DNA of 64,000 nt from an uncultured Roseobacter sp. (GCF_947499265.1 NZ_CANMNK010000002.1:496001-560000), one strand, 5' to 3'. Counted from the first letter of the stretch, positions 19,981 through 29,082 are shown. Numbers and translations are program-made. The notes: generated by a model from the letters alone, not told the origin.

Positions 19981-20007
19981 GCGGCGTGCCGGGAACGCCG
20001 CCGTTTT
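19981..20007 (+). terminator. Intrinsic terminator after the helicase gene
   Basis: GCGGCGT and ACGCCGC form a 7-bp stem around a 7-nt loop, followed by CGTTTT. It lies 26 bp after the helicase stop. Confidence 0.65.
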
Positions 20008-20026
20008 CGTGTTCAGGTATCGGTTT

Positions 20027-20833
20027 TCAGGTATAGAGCGATGGCACGCCCAGCTGATCGTGGATATCGTTCACCGCGCGCGCGTCCAGCCCGTAGGCCT
20101 GCGCCAGCTTGTGCAGGTATTGCGCTTCAGATTGATCATCGAGATTGATGCCCAGAACCGACATTGCGTAGACCTGACTTTCCATGCCGCGCGGTGTTTG
20201 CTCGACCAGACCATCAACATCCACGGGTGCTTGCAGTTCGGCCTGGACAAAAGCGGCCTCTTCCGCGTCCACCTCGTCACCGAGCTGACCCAAAAGCTTC
20301 TCGCGCTCGGCATCATCCAGCTTGCCGTCTGACTTGGCCGCCTGGATCATGGCGCGCAGCATCAGGGCCGCCGCGGCTTCCTGATCGGCGCTGGGTTCGA
20401 TTTTCGGTTGGGGCGTCGCGTCAAAGGATGAATTCAACACCTCACCAAAACTTGCCGTGCTGGTCTGTGGTCGCCTTTGCGCCTGACCGGTCAAAGCCCC
20501 CAGCAAACCACCCGCACCGGCGCCACCCGCAAGCCCCGTCAGCATCCCTTGCAAACCGCCGCCGCCCTGGGTGCCGCCAAGGTTTTCCAGCAGACCGCCA
20601 AGCCCTCCCGGCAATCCCCCGGCTGATCCCGCGCCGGTGGTGCCCCCGAGCAGTCCGCCCAGCATATCCTGTAGATCTCCGCCGCTGCTGGCTGATCGCT
20701 GACCGCCCACACGGGCGCCCGCGTCGCGCATCATGCCGCCAAGGCCACCGCCGCCGCCCTTCATCATGCTTTGCGCGCCCTTGGCCACGGCCACACCGAT
20801 GGCCACCTTGGCCAATGTCTTCATCAAACTCAT
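20027..20833 (-). CDS. DUF533/TerB-like protein
   Basis: A 268-residue protein from MSLMKTLAKVAIGVAVAKG. The first half is a low-complexity Gly-rich stretch (GGGGGLGGMM, then repeats of GLLGGTTG, GGLGGLLENLGG and GLLGALTG). The second half is a TerB-like helical domain: AAAALMLRAMIQAAKSDGKLDDAEREKLL near residue 165, then VYAMSVLGINLDDQSEAQYL, typical of DUF533 proteins such as YebE. A start further upstream would give an atypical leader. It is divergent from an EamA gene. Role is unknown; tellurite resistance is only a family label. Confidence 0.8.
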   Translation of the reverse strand: MSLMKTLAKVAIGVAVAKGAQSMMKGGGGGLGGMMRDAGARVGGQRSASSGGDLQDMLGGLLGGTTGAGSAGGLPGGLGGLLENLGGTQGGGGLQGMLTGLAGGAGAGGLLGALTGQAQRRPQTSTASFGEVLNSSFDATPQPKIEPSADQEAAAALMLRAMIQAAKSDGKLDDAEREKLLGQLGDEVDAEEAAFVQAELQAPVDVDGLVEQTPRGMESQVYAMSVLGINLDDQSEAQYLHKLAQAYGLDARAVNDIHDQLGVPSLYT

Positions 20834-21000
20834 TTTTGAAAATCCCCCCAATGTTTTCAATGTACACGCGCCGAGTGTGCCATCATTTGCCATCGCCGTA
20901 AGGGGAATTATCCGCAAGCAGCACCTTTTTGCCATCAGGCCGGTTGAAACCGATGCCGCAGGTGATTGACATTCCGCGGGCGGCACCGCCCTTTTGCGGG

Positions 21001-21888
21001 ATGGAAAAGAAATCGCATATGGATGCCTTTGGCGCGGCGGCCCTGATCGCCTTCGCGCTGCATCTGGCGTTCAATCAGGTGGTGATCAAGCTGACCAACG
21101 GTGGGTTTGGCCCGGTTTTCGCCGCCGGATTGCGGTCTGCCGGGGCGGTCATTGTGCTGCTGATCTGGATGCGGCTGCGCGGCGTGACGCTGAATGTGCC
21201 GCGCGAGGCGCTGCCCGCCGGTATTCTGTCAGGATGCCTCTTCGGGCTGGAATTCATGTGTCTTTTCACGGCGCTCGATTTCACCACCGTCAGCCGCGCC
21301 TCCGTCATTTTCTATTCGATGCCGGTCTGGCTGGCGATTGCCAGTCATTTCCTGATCCCGTCGGATCGGATGACGGGGCTGCGCAGCATCGGTTTGGTTC
21401 TGGCCATGGGTGGGGTGGCGCTGGCGCTGCTGGATCGCAGCGATGCCACGGCGAGCCTGACCGGCGATATTCTGGCGCTGACCTCTGCGATTTGCTGGGC
21501 GGGTATTGCGCTCTGCGTCAAGATCACACCGCTCAGCACCGTGCCCCCCGCGCAGCAGCTGATGTTTCAGGTCCTGGTCTCTGCGCCGATATTGCTGATT
21601 GCCGCCGCGTTTTTCGGTGATTTCATCCGCGATTTGCAACCGATCCATATTGCTGGCCTGCTGTTTCAGATCATCGCCGTCGCCAGTCTCGGCTTCCTGG
21701 CGTGGTTCTGGCTGATGTCGATCTATCCCGCGTCCTCAGTGGCTTCCTTCAGCTTTCTATCGCCGGTGTTCGCAGTGATCCTGGGCTGGTTGCTCTTGAA
21801 CGAGGACGTGGGGCCAAAGGTCTGGGCTGCCTTGGTGTTGGTGGCCGCGGGCATCTATCTGATCAACCGGCGACCCAAGACCGCCTGA
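21001..21888 (+). CDS. EamA-family (DMT) permease
   Basis: A second ten-helix drug/metabolite transporter, 295 residues from MEKKSH; the ATG at 21019 (MDAFGAAAL) is an equally good start. EamA repeat one includes the typical end TVSRASVIFYSMPVWLAIASHFLIP, and repeat two ends in VASFSFLSPVFAVILGWLLLNEDVGPKVW. The final helix and basic INRRPK tail are typical. Inner membrane; substrate unknown. The stop is 2 bp from the convergent selO stop. Confidence 0.85.
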   Translation: MEKKSHMDAFGAAALIAFALHLAFNQVVIKLTNGGFGPVFAAGLRSAGAVIVLLIWMRLRGVTLNVPREALPAGILSGCLFGLEFMCLFTALDFTTVSRASVIFYSMPVWLAIASHFLIPSDRMTGLRSIGLVLAMGGVALALLDRSDATASLTGDILALTSAICWAGIALCVKITPLSTVPPAQQLMFQVLVSAPILLIAAAFFGDFIRDLQPIHIAGLLFQIIAVASLGFLAWFWLMSIYPASSVASFSFLSPVFAVILGWLLLNEDVGPKVWAALVLVAAGIYLINRRPKTA

Positions 21889-21890
21889 AG

Positions 21891-23303
21891 TCAGGTTCCG
21901 CAAAAGGTTGCAGGCACACGCTGTTCTTTGGTGGGCGCGCGCATCAATTCCGCGTCATCGGTGTTAAATGGGTCCGCCAGCGCCTGCATCAGCCGTTCGA
22001 ACGGGGCATAGTCGCCGGCCACGGCGGCGGCGATCATCTCTTCGATCCGGTGGTTGCGCGGGATGATCCGGGGGGACGCTTGTTGCATGAGGGCCTGGGC
22101 GGTATTTTCATCCGCCACCCGCGCGCGCCAATCTTTGGCCCAAAGGTCAAAAGCGTCGCGATCCAGAAACTGGTCGCGGGCATCGCCACGGGCCAGCGCA
22201 TCAAATGTATTGGTGAAATCCGCACCGTCTTCTTGCATCAGGGCCAGCAGCCGCTCAACCAGGGCCGCGTCTTCAGGCGTTGGATTGGCAAGGCCCAGTT
22301 TTGCGCCAAATCGCTTAAGCCAGGCCGCTTCGACCTGTGCCGGCATGGCGTGCACGATTTCCGTCGCCTCCGCCACCATGCTCTGCGGATCATCATATTG
22401 CTGCAAGAGCGATGTCGCCAGTTGCGCCATGTTCCAGACAATGATGCGCGGCTGATTGGAATAGGCGTAGCGGCCTGTTTGATCGATTGAACTAAACACC
22501 TTATCCGTATGATAATCATCGATAAAAGCGCAGGGACCATAGTCGATTGTTTCGCCAGAAATGGTGCAGTTGTCCGTGTTCATCACGCCGTGGATGAAGC
22601 CAACGGACATCCAGGCGGCAACCAGATCGGCCTGCGCCTTGCAAACTTCGCGTAAGAGGCCCATTGGGCCATCCGCCTCCGGATAGTGCCGGTCAATCGC
22701 GTAATCGGTGAGCTGTTTCAGCTCCGCGCGCTGACCGCGGTGGGCAAAGACCTGGAAGGTGCCGACGCGCAGGTGACTTTGCGCAACACGTGTCAAAACG
22801 GCGCCCGGCAGCATGGTTTCGCGGATGATGTCTTCGCCGGTCAGGGTCGCCGCAAGCGCACGCGTGGTGGGAATGCCAAGCGCATGCATCGCTTCGGACA
22901 CCACATATTCCCGCAGCACCGGGCCAAGCCAGGCGCGCCCGTCACCCATGCGGGAATAGGGCGTGGGACCAGAGCCCTTGAGCTGGATGTCGCGGCGGAT
23001 GCCGTCGGTGCCAACGACCTCACCCAAAAGCAAAGCACGACCGTCGCCAAGCTGTGGATTGAAAGACCCAAATTGATGCCCTGCGTAGAGTTGCGCGAGG
23101 GGCGAAGCACCTTCCGGAACTCTGACACCTGAAAATACCGCGGCCCGCGCTTCCTCCGAGGCGGCAGAAAGCCCAAGGATGTCGCCAAGTGCTTCGTTGT
23201 ACACCAGAAGCTGAGGCGCCTTCACCGGCTTTGGGTCAAGCCGGGTGTAGAAGGCTGCGGGCAGACGCGCATATGTGTTATCGAAGGGGGCGGTCAGTGT
23301 CAT
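21891..23303 (-). CDS. selO: SelO/YdiU protein adenylyltransferase
   Basis: Pseudokinase-fold enzyme that moves AMP from ATP to Ser, Thr or Tyr of proteins, linked to redox stress in other organisms. 470 residues with YAGHQFGSFNPQLGDGRALLLGE near residue 70, the nucleotide site DIQLKGSGPTPYSRMGDGRA, then MNTDNCTISGETIDYGPCAF. It ends in FCGT, with a Cys two residues before the end as in the E. coli protein, whose C-terminal Cys forms a regulatory disulfide. Four TTTGCAAA palindromes lie 47-117 bp upstream. Confidence 0.93.
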   Translation of the reverse strand: MTLTAPFDNTYARLPAAFYTRLDPKPVKAPQLLVYNEALGDILGLSAASEEARAAVFSGVRVPEGASPLAQLYAGHQFGSFNPQLGDGRALLLGEVVGTDGIRRDIQLKGSGPTPYSRMGDGRAWLGPVLREYVVSEAMHALGIPTTRALAATLTGEDIIRETMLPGAVLTRVAQSHLRVGTFQVFAHRGQRAELKQLTDYAIDRHYPEADGPMGLLREVCKAQADLVAAWMSVGFIHGVMNTDNCTISGETIDYGPCAFIDDYHTDKVFSSIDQTGRYAYSNQPRIIVWNMAQLATSLLQQYDDPQSMVAEATEIVHAMPAQVEAAWLKRFGAKLGLANPTPEDAALVERLLALMQEDGADFTNTFDALARGDARDQFLDRDAFDLWAKDWRARVADENTAQALMQQASPRIIPRNHRIEEMIAAAVAGDYAPFERLMQALADPFNTDDAELMRAPTKEQRVPATFCGT

Positions 23304-23349
23304 GGGGTGGATATAGGTCTTTGCCGCCTGCCGCGCCAGTAGATCGGAC

Positions 23350-23420
23350 TTTGCAAAGGGGTCTGGCGGATTTGCAAAGTGAATTGGAGGTTTGCAAACT
23401 GAAGGGGCGGACTTTGCAAA
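23350..23420. promoter_or_regulatory. Four TTTGCAAA palindromes spaced 20-22 bp
   Basis: Exact TTTGCAAA occurs at 23350-23357, 23371-23378, 23391-23398 and 23413-23420. Each copy is preceded within a few bases by GG, so the block also reads as a degenerate 21-bp tandem repeat. It lies in the 121-bp gap upstream of selO. The spacing is close to two helical turns. Confidence 0.7.
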
Positions 23421-23424
23421 CTAG

Positions 23425-23874
23425 TCACAATTTCCGGGTCATCAGCATGTATTTTGATCGCGGGGAAAATCCTGCGCGAGTGTAAAGCTTCTGCGTTTTC
23501 TCCGCATCTCGGTCGACCTCCAAATGCAGTGCTTTCAGACCGGCACCCGCCAAAGCGCGGGGCAGGCTTTGCAGGGTCTCAGATGCGATGCCGCGCCCCC
23601 GCACTCCGGGGCGCACGTAGACTTCATCAATGAACCCATCAAGCCCGCCATATTCCAAGGACCACCCAAAGGTCACAACGATATAGCCGATCGGTGCTCT
23701 GGGCGGTCCGATCAGATAGGCCGCGCCATGCGGAGAACCCTCCAATAGGGGCATAACCCCAGCGCGTCGTGCGTCGGTATCTATCGAAATGCCGCTTTCA
23801 AGGTGAAAGGCAGCAACCAGCGTGTCCAGCTTTTCCAAGTGATCGGGCGTCGCCAATGTCAGGGCGGCGCTCAC
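23425..23874 (-). CDS. GNAT acetyltransferase
   Basis: A 149-residue N-acetyltransferase. The acetyl-CoA loop GVRGRGIASETLQSL lies near residue 92 after FIDEVYVRP, and the C-terminal half ends in KLYTRAGFSPRSKYMLMTRKL, the standard GNAT pattern. Its ATG overlaps the nucleoside hydrolase stop by 4 bp, so it is the second gene of a two-gene unit. Target unknown. Confidence 0.85.
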   Translation of the reverse strand: MSAALTLATPDHLEKLDTLVAAFHLESGISIDTDARRAGVMPLLEGSPHGAAYLIGPPRAPIGYIVVTFGWSLEYGGLDGFIDEVYVRPGVRGRGIASETLQSLPRALAGAGLKALHLEVDRDAEKTQKLYTRAGFSPRSKYMLMTRKL

Positions 23875-24812
23875 AGCCTTGCCAATCTATCAGTCAACAA
23901 TGCGAAAAATCCGTCAGCATCAATGTCCCCCATGAAAAGCGCATTTGAGGGCCGATCCGTCACATCCCACCAATCCACAACCGTCATACCCATCGTCAAT
24001 TCAGATTGCGTTTCAATCTCCACATTCACGTGACGCCCGGAAAAGAGTTCAGGATCAATCAGATAAGCCGTAACGCAAGGGTCATGCAGCGGCGCGCCTT
24101 CCGAGGCATATTTTTCCTTATCGAACCGCTCAAAAAAATCGGTCATCTCCGCAACCGCGGTGCCGACACGCGTGCCGAGCGAGCGGAAGGCGTCATTACG
24201 GGCGCTGGTCACCAACGCCTTGTGGGTCACATCCAGTGACATTACGACGATATGAATGTCGGATTTAAAAACAATATCAGCGGCTTGCGGATCGACATAA
24301 ATGTTGAATTCTGCGGTTGGGGTGATGTTGCCCACTTCAAAATACGCGCCGCCCATCAACACGATTTCTTGAACACGATCTGCGATATCAGGTGCTTTTT
24401 TCAAAGCTTTTGCGAGATTGGTAAGCGGTCCCAATGCACAAAGGGTCACCGTGCCCGGTTTTTCGCGCCGCAAAGTCTCAATGATGAAGTCCACCGCATG
24501 ATCGCTCTGCAGCGCCATTTCAGGGTCCGGCAGGACCGGGCCATTCAATCCGGTTTCGCCGTGCACATGTTCTGCCGTTACCAGTTCCCGCCCAAGAGGC
24601 CGGTCGCATCCGGCATATACAGGGACATCAACTTTTCCCGCTAACTCACAGATCATAAGTGCGTTTTTAGATGTCAGGGCAAGCGGCACATTGCCCGCAA
24701 CGCAGGTGATGCCAAGAACGTCGATATCCTCGGGGCTGGCGAGCGCCAGCAACAGGGCGACCGCATCGTCCTGACCGGGGTCGGTATCAATGATGACTTT
24801 TCGGGGGGACAT
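23871..24812 (-). CDS. Nucleoside hydrolase
   Basis: Inosine/uridine-preferring N-ribohydrolase that splits nucleosides to base and ribose in purine or pyrimidine salvage. 313 residues from MSPRKVIIDTDPGQDDA, the calcium-binding N-terminal motif. Other marks are ITCVAGNVPLALTSKNAL, VYAGCDRPL, LCALGPLTNLAKAL, EIVLMGGA, AEFNIYVDPQAA and HDPCVTAYLIDP. An ATG 12 codons upstream gives an unlikely basic leader. The 283-bp gap upstream of it holds no convincing gene. Confidence 0.92.
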   Translation of the reverse strand: MSPRKVIIDTDPGQDDAVALLLALASPEDIDVLGITCVAGNVPLALTSKNALMICELAGKVDVPVYAGCDRPLGRELVTAEHVHGETGLNGPVLPDPEMALQSDHAVDFIIETLRREKPGTVTLCALGPLTNLAKALKKAPDIADRVQEIVLMGGAYFEVGNITPTAEFNIYVDPQAADIVFKSDIHIVVMSLDVTHKALVTSARNDAFRSLGTRVGTAVAEMTDFFERFDKEKYASEGAPLHDPCVTAYLIDPELFSGRHVNVEIETQSELTMGMTVVDWWDVTDRPSNALFMGDIDADGFFALLTDRLARL

Positions 24813-25095
24813 GCCAGCTCCAGATTCTCGTGAGCGCGACACTCGCAAGCTGGTGGGAATTTGTCCAGATGGTCAGCTTTACCTGCGCAGAGCTGCGCCC
24901 ATGTGCAAAGCCCCGCGATGCGCTGTAGGCCCGACGCCACCTGCATCACGGGATCGCACCGCGAACCAGCTGCTAACCAAAGTTCATCCCGAAAGATGCG
25001 ATGCGACATTGCGAGTCCCTATCCGAACTCATCAGCTCGATGTTTCGCGTCTCTCTCCGCGGCATTACAGGACGCAGATAAACAGAATGGTTGGT

Positions 25096-25914
25096 TTACA
25101 TCTTCTGACGCTCAGAGGCCTTCACCGCGTCCCACAGCGCATCCATCTCCTGCAAATCGCTCTGCACGGGGGTTTTTCCCCGTTCCGCCAGCAGCGCTTC
25201 AACACCTTCGAACCGGCGCGTGAACTTGGCATTGGCAGCGCGCAACGCCGCCTCGGGATCCAGCCCCAGATGCCGCCCGAGGTTTGCCATCACAAACAGC
25301 AGATCGCCAAATTCCTCTTCCACCTCCTGCTGTGAGAGCCTGTCCCTGGCCTCCACCAGCTCCGCCGCTTCCTCGGTGATCTTGTCGAGCACCTCGCGGG
25401 TTGAGGGCCAGTCAAACCCCACGCGCGCAGCCCTTTTTTGCAGCTTGAATGCGCGCAAGAGGGCGGGCAGGCCAATGGCGACACCGTCCAGCGTGCCTTG
25501 CTGCGCTTTCCCCGCGCGCTCGGAGGCCTTGATGGCTTCCCAATCGGCGCTCTGCTGATCCGCGGATTTGTCGCGGGAGGCATCGCCAAAGACATGCGGG
25601 TGGCGGGCGACCATCTTGTCGGAGATTGCCCGCACCACCGTTTCAAAGGTGAAATGCCCGGCTTCTTCGCCCATCGCGGTGTGGTAGACGGTTTGCAGCA
25701 GCAAATCGCCCAGTTCACCTTCCAGCTCCTGCCAGTCGCTGCGCTGGATCGCGTCGGCGACTTCATAAGCCTCCTCAATGGTATAGGGGGCGATGCTGTC
25801 GAAATTCTGCTCGATGTCCCAGGGGCACCCGGTCTCGGGGTCTCGCAGGCGCCGCATGATTTCCAGCAAACGTTCAATTCCCGCATTGCGGTCGTGGATC
25901 AGGTCGTCAACCAT
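25096..25914 (-). CDS. mazG: Nucleoside triphosphate pyrophosphohydrolase
   Basis: House-cleaning enzyme that hydrolyses NTPs to NMP and PPi. 272 residues with two MazG domains: the first has LRDPETGCPWDIEQ near residue 23 and EEAYEVADAI with GELGDLLLQ; the second has TEEAAELVEARDRL and EEEFGDLLFVMAN, so both EExxE and ExxD metal sites are present. The start MVDDLIHD is chosen over a long upstream extension that lies antisense to the amidohydrolase. It is divergent from that gene over 63 bp. Confidence 0.95.
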   Translation of the reverse strand: MVDDLIHDRNAGIERLLEIMRRLRDPETGCPWDIEQNFDSIAPYTIEEAYEVADAIQRSDWQELEGELGDLLLQTVYHTAMGEEAGHFTFETVVRAISDKMVARHPHVFGDASRDKSADQQSADWEAIKASERAGKAQQGTLDGVAIGLPALLRAFKLQKRAARVGFDWPSTREVLDKITEEAAELVEARDRLSQQEVEEEFGDLLFVMANLGRHLGLDPEAALRAANAKFTRRFEGVEALLAERGKTPVQSDLQEMDALWDAVKASERQKM

Positions 25915-25977
25915 TGCAGCGTGCCCATCTGTCGTGTCACAAGCACCTGACAAACAATTCCACAAGGAGTCCACCCC

Positions 25978-27147
25978 ATGCCCGTGGTAAACCGGATCGC
26001 TGATATGAGTGCGGATATGGCCGCCTGGCGCCAACACCTGCACAGGATCCCGGAGCTGGGGCTGGAATGCCATCAGACCGCCCGTTTCGTGGCCGAGCGT
26101 CTGCGTGAATTTGGCGTTGACGAATTGCACGAGGGGATCGCGAAAACCGGGATGGTGGCGATCATCAACGGGCAGGGCGAGGGGCCGACCATTGGGCTGC
26201 GCGCGGATATGGACGGGCTGCCGATTGGCGAAGAGACCGGGCTCGCCTATGCCTCCACCCATGACGGCAAGATGCATGCGTGTGGGCATGATGGGCATAC
26301 GGCGATGTTGCTGGGGGCGGCGAAATACCTGGCCGAGACACGCAATTTTGCAGGCCGGGTGGCGCTGATCTTTCAGCCGGCCGAAGAGTTCGGCGGTGGT
26401 GGCGAGGTGATGGTGCAGGAAGGGATCATGGAAACCTTCGACGTGAGCCAAGTCTACGCCATTCACAACGCGCCGGGAAAGGATTTCGGCAGCTTCAGCA
26501 CCCGTGCCGGCCCGATCATGGCGGCCGCGGACACGTTCCACATTCGGATCACCGGCAAGGGCGGGCATGCCGCGCGTCCGCATGATGCGGTGGACCCGGT
26601 GGTGGCGGCCTGTTCGATTGTGCAGGGGTTGCAGACCATCATCAGCCGGAACCGTAACCCGATGGATTCGCTGGTAATCTCAACAACGCAGATCCACACC
26701 GGGACAACGGATAATGTGATCCCCGAGACCTGCTACATCAATGGAACCGTGCGCACGTTCAAGAAGGATGTGCAGGCGATGGTGATCAAACGCATGGAGG
26801 AGATCATCGCCGGTCAGGCCGCAAGTTTTGGGCTTGAGGCGGCGTTGGAGTTTGAATTCGGCTATCCGCCCACGGTGAATCATGCCGCACAGGTCGATTT
26901 TGCGGCGGAAGTGGCGGATGAGGTGGCTGGTGAGGCGGGGGTCAAAACCGATATCGACCCGGTGATGGGCGCGGAGGATTTTTCTTACATGCTGGAAGCG
27001 CGGCCCGGGGCCTACCTGATGCTGGGGCAGGGCGACACGGCGGGCGTGCACCATCCCAAGTATAATTTCAATGACGAGATCGCGCCCATCGGGGCGTCTT
27101 TCTTTGCGCGATTGGTGGAGCGGGCGCAGCCTGTCGCCGGGACCTGA
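25978..27147 (+). CDS. M20-family amidohydrolase
   Basis: Zinc or manganese amidohydrolase of the hippurate hydrolase/N-acyl-amino-acid deacylase group (M20D), 389 residues. Metal ligands are visible in MHACGHDGHTAMLLGAA near residue 97, in FQPAEEFGGGG and in PVMGAEDFSYML near the end; the dimerisation lid has GKGGHAARPHDAVDP. AAGGAG precedes the ATG. It is followed after 3 bp by two ureohydrolase genes, suggesting release of an amino acid or guanidino compound from an N-acyl form. Exact substrate unknown. Confidence 0.88.
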   Translation: MPVVNRIADMSADMAAWRQHLHRIPELGLECHQTARFVAERLREFGVDELHEGIAKTGMVAIINGQGEGPTIGLRADMDGLPIGEETGLAYASTHDGKMHACGHDGHTAMLLGAAKYLAETRNFAGRVALIFQPAEEFGGGGEVMVQEGIMETFDVSQVYAIHNAPGKDFGSFSTRAGPIMAAADTFHIRITGKGGHAARPHDAVDPVVAACSIVQGLQTIISRNRNPMDSLVISTTQIHTGTTDNVIPETCYINGTVRTFKKDVQAMVIKRMEEIIAGQAASFGLEAALEFEFGYPPTVNHAAQVDFAAEVADEVAGEAGVKTDIDPVMGAEDFSYMLEARPGAYLMLGQGDTAGVHHPKYNFNDEIAPIGASFFARLVERAQPVAGT

Positions 27148-27150
27148 CCC

Positions 27151-28119
27151 ATGGCACTGGAAGATGCCAAGACGCAGATGGATCACGCCTTCACGCGTGA
27201 CGACCTGAAAGGCCCCAGCTTTGAGCTGACCTTCGGCGGCGCGGTTTCATTTCTGCGGCGCAAATACACCAAGGACCTTACTGGCGTGGATATCGCGGTC
27301 ACGGGCGTGCCTTTTGATCAGGCGGTGACCAACCGTCCCGGCACCCGTTTGGGGCCGCGCGCCATTCGCGAGGCCTCGACCCTGCAGGCGCCGGATGCAC
27401 CCTATGGCTGGCCCTTTGACGTGCTGAGCGAACGCGCGATTGTCGATTACGGTGATCTGGCCTTTGATTACGCCAATATCCCGGATTTTCCAGACGCTTT
27501 GACGGCGCATATTCGCGGTATTCTTGAGGCCGGTGCGGCAAGCGTTGTGCTGGGCGGCGACCACTACATCAGCTTCCCGATCCTGAAGGCCTATGCGGAG
27601 AAATACGGCCCCCTCAGCCTGCTGCAGTTCGATGCCCATACCGACACTTGGGTGGACGATGATTTCACCCGCGTCGATCACGGCACGATGTTCTACAAGG
27701 CGGTGAAATCCGGGATCGTGGACCCGGCTACCTCGGTTCAGGTTGGCATCCGCACAACCAATGCCGATACCCTCGGTGTGAACATCATCGACGCACGTGA
27801 GGTGCATGAAACCGGCACGGCAGCTGTGGTGGACAAGATCAAGACCATTCTGGGCGACCGCCCCTGTTACCTGAGTTTCGACATTGATGCATTGGATCCG
27901 GCCTATGCGCCGGGCACGGGCACGCCGGTCTGGGGCGGGCTGACCTCGGCGCAGGCGGCGATGATACTGCGCGATATGGCGGGCATCAACATCCGTGGCG
28001 GTGACGTTGTCGAGGTCTCGCCGCCCTTTGACACCACGGGGGCGACGGCCATTGCAGGCGCCCATGTGGCGACGGAAATTCTCAGCCTGCTGGGCTGGCG
28101 GATGCGTGAAGAGGCGTAA
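27151..28119 (+). CDS. speB: Ureohydrolase, agmatinase-like (first of a pair)
   Basis: Arginase/agmatinase-family enzyme of 322 residues that removes urea from a guanidino compound. The manganese ligands are in GGDHYISFP near residue 132, FDAHTDTWVDD and SFDIDALDPAYAPGTGTP, so it should be active. The substrate loop TNRPGTRLGPRAIREAS is agmatinase-like. It lies between the M20 gene and a second ureohydrolase, 2-3 bp from each. Agmatine (to putrescine and urea) is the likeliest substrate; other guanidino acids are possible. Confidence 0.8.
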   Translation: MALEDAKTQMDHAFTRDDLKGPSFELTFGGAVSFLRRKYTKDLTGVDIAVTGVPFDQAVTNRPGTRLGPRAIREASTLQAPDAPYGWPFDVLSERAIVDYGDLAFDYANIPDFPDALTAHIRGILEAGAASVVLGGDHYISFPILKAYAEKYGPLSLLQFDAHTDTWVDDDFTRVDHGTMFYKAVKSGIVDPATSVQVGIRTTNADTLGVNIIDAREVHETGTAAVVDKIKTILGDRPCYLSFDIDALDPAYAPGTGTPVWGGLTSAQAAMILRDMAGINIRGGDVVEVSPPFDTTGATAIAGAHVATEILSLLGWRMREEA

Positions 28120-28121
28120 AG

Positions 28122-29072
28122 ATGAGCACAAAGAACCAACCGATCAGCGGCAATGACCTGGCGCGGTTTTCCGGCCCGGGCAGCTTTATGCGGCTGCCCT
28201 TTGTGAATGATCTCAAGGGCCTGGATGTCGCGTTTCTGGGGGTGCCGATGGATATCGGTACATCGTGGCGGTCAGGCACGCGGTTTGGCCCCAAGGAGGT
28301 GCGGTCGCAATCCGCGATGATCCGGCCCTATCACATGGGCACGGGGGCTGCACCCTTTGACAGTCTGCAGATGGCCGATATCGGCGATCTGGCCATCAAT
28401 ACCTTCTCACTGGAAAAGAGTTTGAAGATCATTGAGCAAAGCTATGACGCGATCCTGAATTACGACGCAATGCCTATGGCCATTGGCGGCGATCATTCGA
28501 TCACCCTGCCGATTTTGCGCGCGATGCATCGGCGGCACGGACCTTTGGCGCTGGTGCATGTCGATGCCCATGCAGATGTGAACGATGAGATGTTTGGCGA
28601 GCGTGAAACCCACGGCACGGTGTTTCGGCGGGCGCATGAAGAAGGGCTGCTGATCCCGGAGAAGACCTATCAGATCGGGCTGCGCGGCACCGGTTACACG
28701 GCGTCGGACTTCACCGAAGCGCAGGGCTGGGGGTTCCAGCAATTCCCCGCGCAGGAGCTGTGGCACCGGAGCCTTGCAACGCTGGGCGGCGAAATACGCC
28801 GCGACATCGGGCCGGACGTGCCGGTCTATGTCAGCTATGACATCGACAGCCTGGATCCGGCCTTTGCACCCGGCACCGGCACACCGGAGATTGGCGGGCT
28901 GAGCACGGCGCAGGCGATGGAGCTGATCCGGGCCCTGAAGGGGCTCAACATCGTGGGCTGCGACCTGGTGGAGGTCTCGCCCCCCTATGACACCACCGGC
29001 AATACGGCGCTGGTGGCGGCGAACCTGCTCTTTGAGCTGTTGTGCGTTCTACCGGGCGTGAAGTACCGCTGA
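28122..29072 (+). CDS. Ureohydrolase, guanidinobutyrase-like (second of a pair)
   Basis: A second arginase-family enzyme, 316 residues. The metal motifs are GGDHSITLP near residue 123, VDAHADVND and SYDIDSLDPAFAPGTGTP. Its loops MDIGTSWRSGTRFGPKEVR and MIRPYHMGTGAAPFDS, plus the end GCDLVEVSPPYDTTGNTAL, resemble Pseudomonas GbuA (4-guanidinobutyrate to GABA and urea) more than SpeB. This suggests that the pair acts on different guanidino substrates. Many genomes label it agmatinase. Confidence 0.75.
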   Translation: MSTKNQPISGNDLARFSGPGSFMRLPFVNDLKGLDVAFLGVPMDIGTSWRSGTRFGPKEVRSQSAMIRPYHMGTGAAPFDSLQMADIGDLAINTFSLEKSLKIIEQSYDAILNYDAMPMAIGGDHSITLPILRAMHRRHGPLALVHVDAHADVNDEMFGERETHGTVFRRAHEEGLLIPEKTYQIGLRGTGYTASDFTEAQGWGFQQFPAQELWHRSLATLGGEIRRDIGPDVPVYVSYDIDSLDPAFAPGTGTPEIGGLSTAQAMELIRALKGLNIVGCDLVEVSPPYDTTGNTALVAANLLFELLCVLPGVKYR

Positions 29073-29082
29073 GGCCGAGGGA

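Noticed and set aside
20978-20995. Terminator-like hairpin GGGCGGCACCGCCC followed by TTTT just before the EamA start.
   Set aside because: No gene on that strand ends here; the loop is very short if fully paired. Probably chance GC symmetry.
25028-25050. Hammerhead-like pieces on the minus strand (GAAAC followed by CTGATGAG).
   Set aside because: The two core blocks are only 6 nt apart in the wrong order, leaving no room for the required stems.
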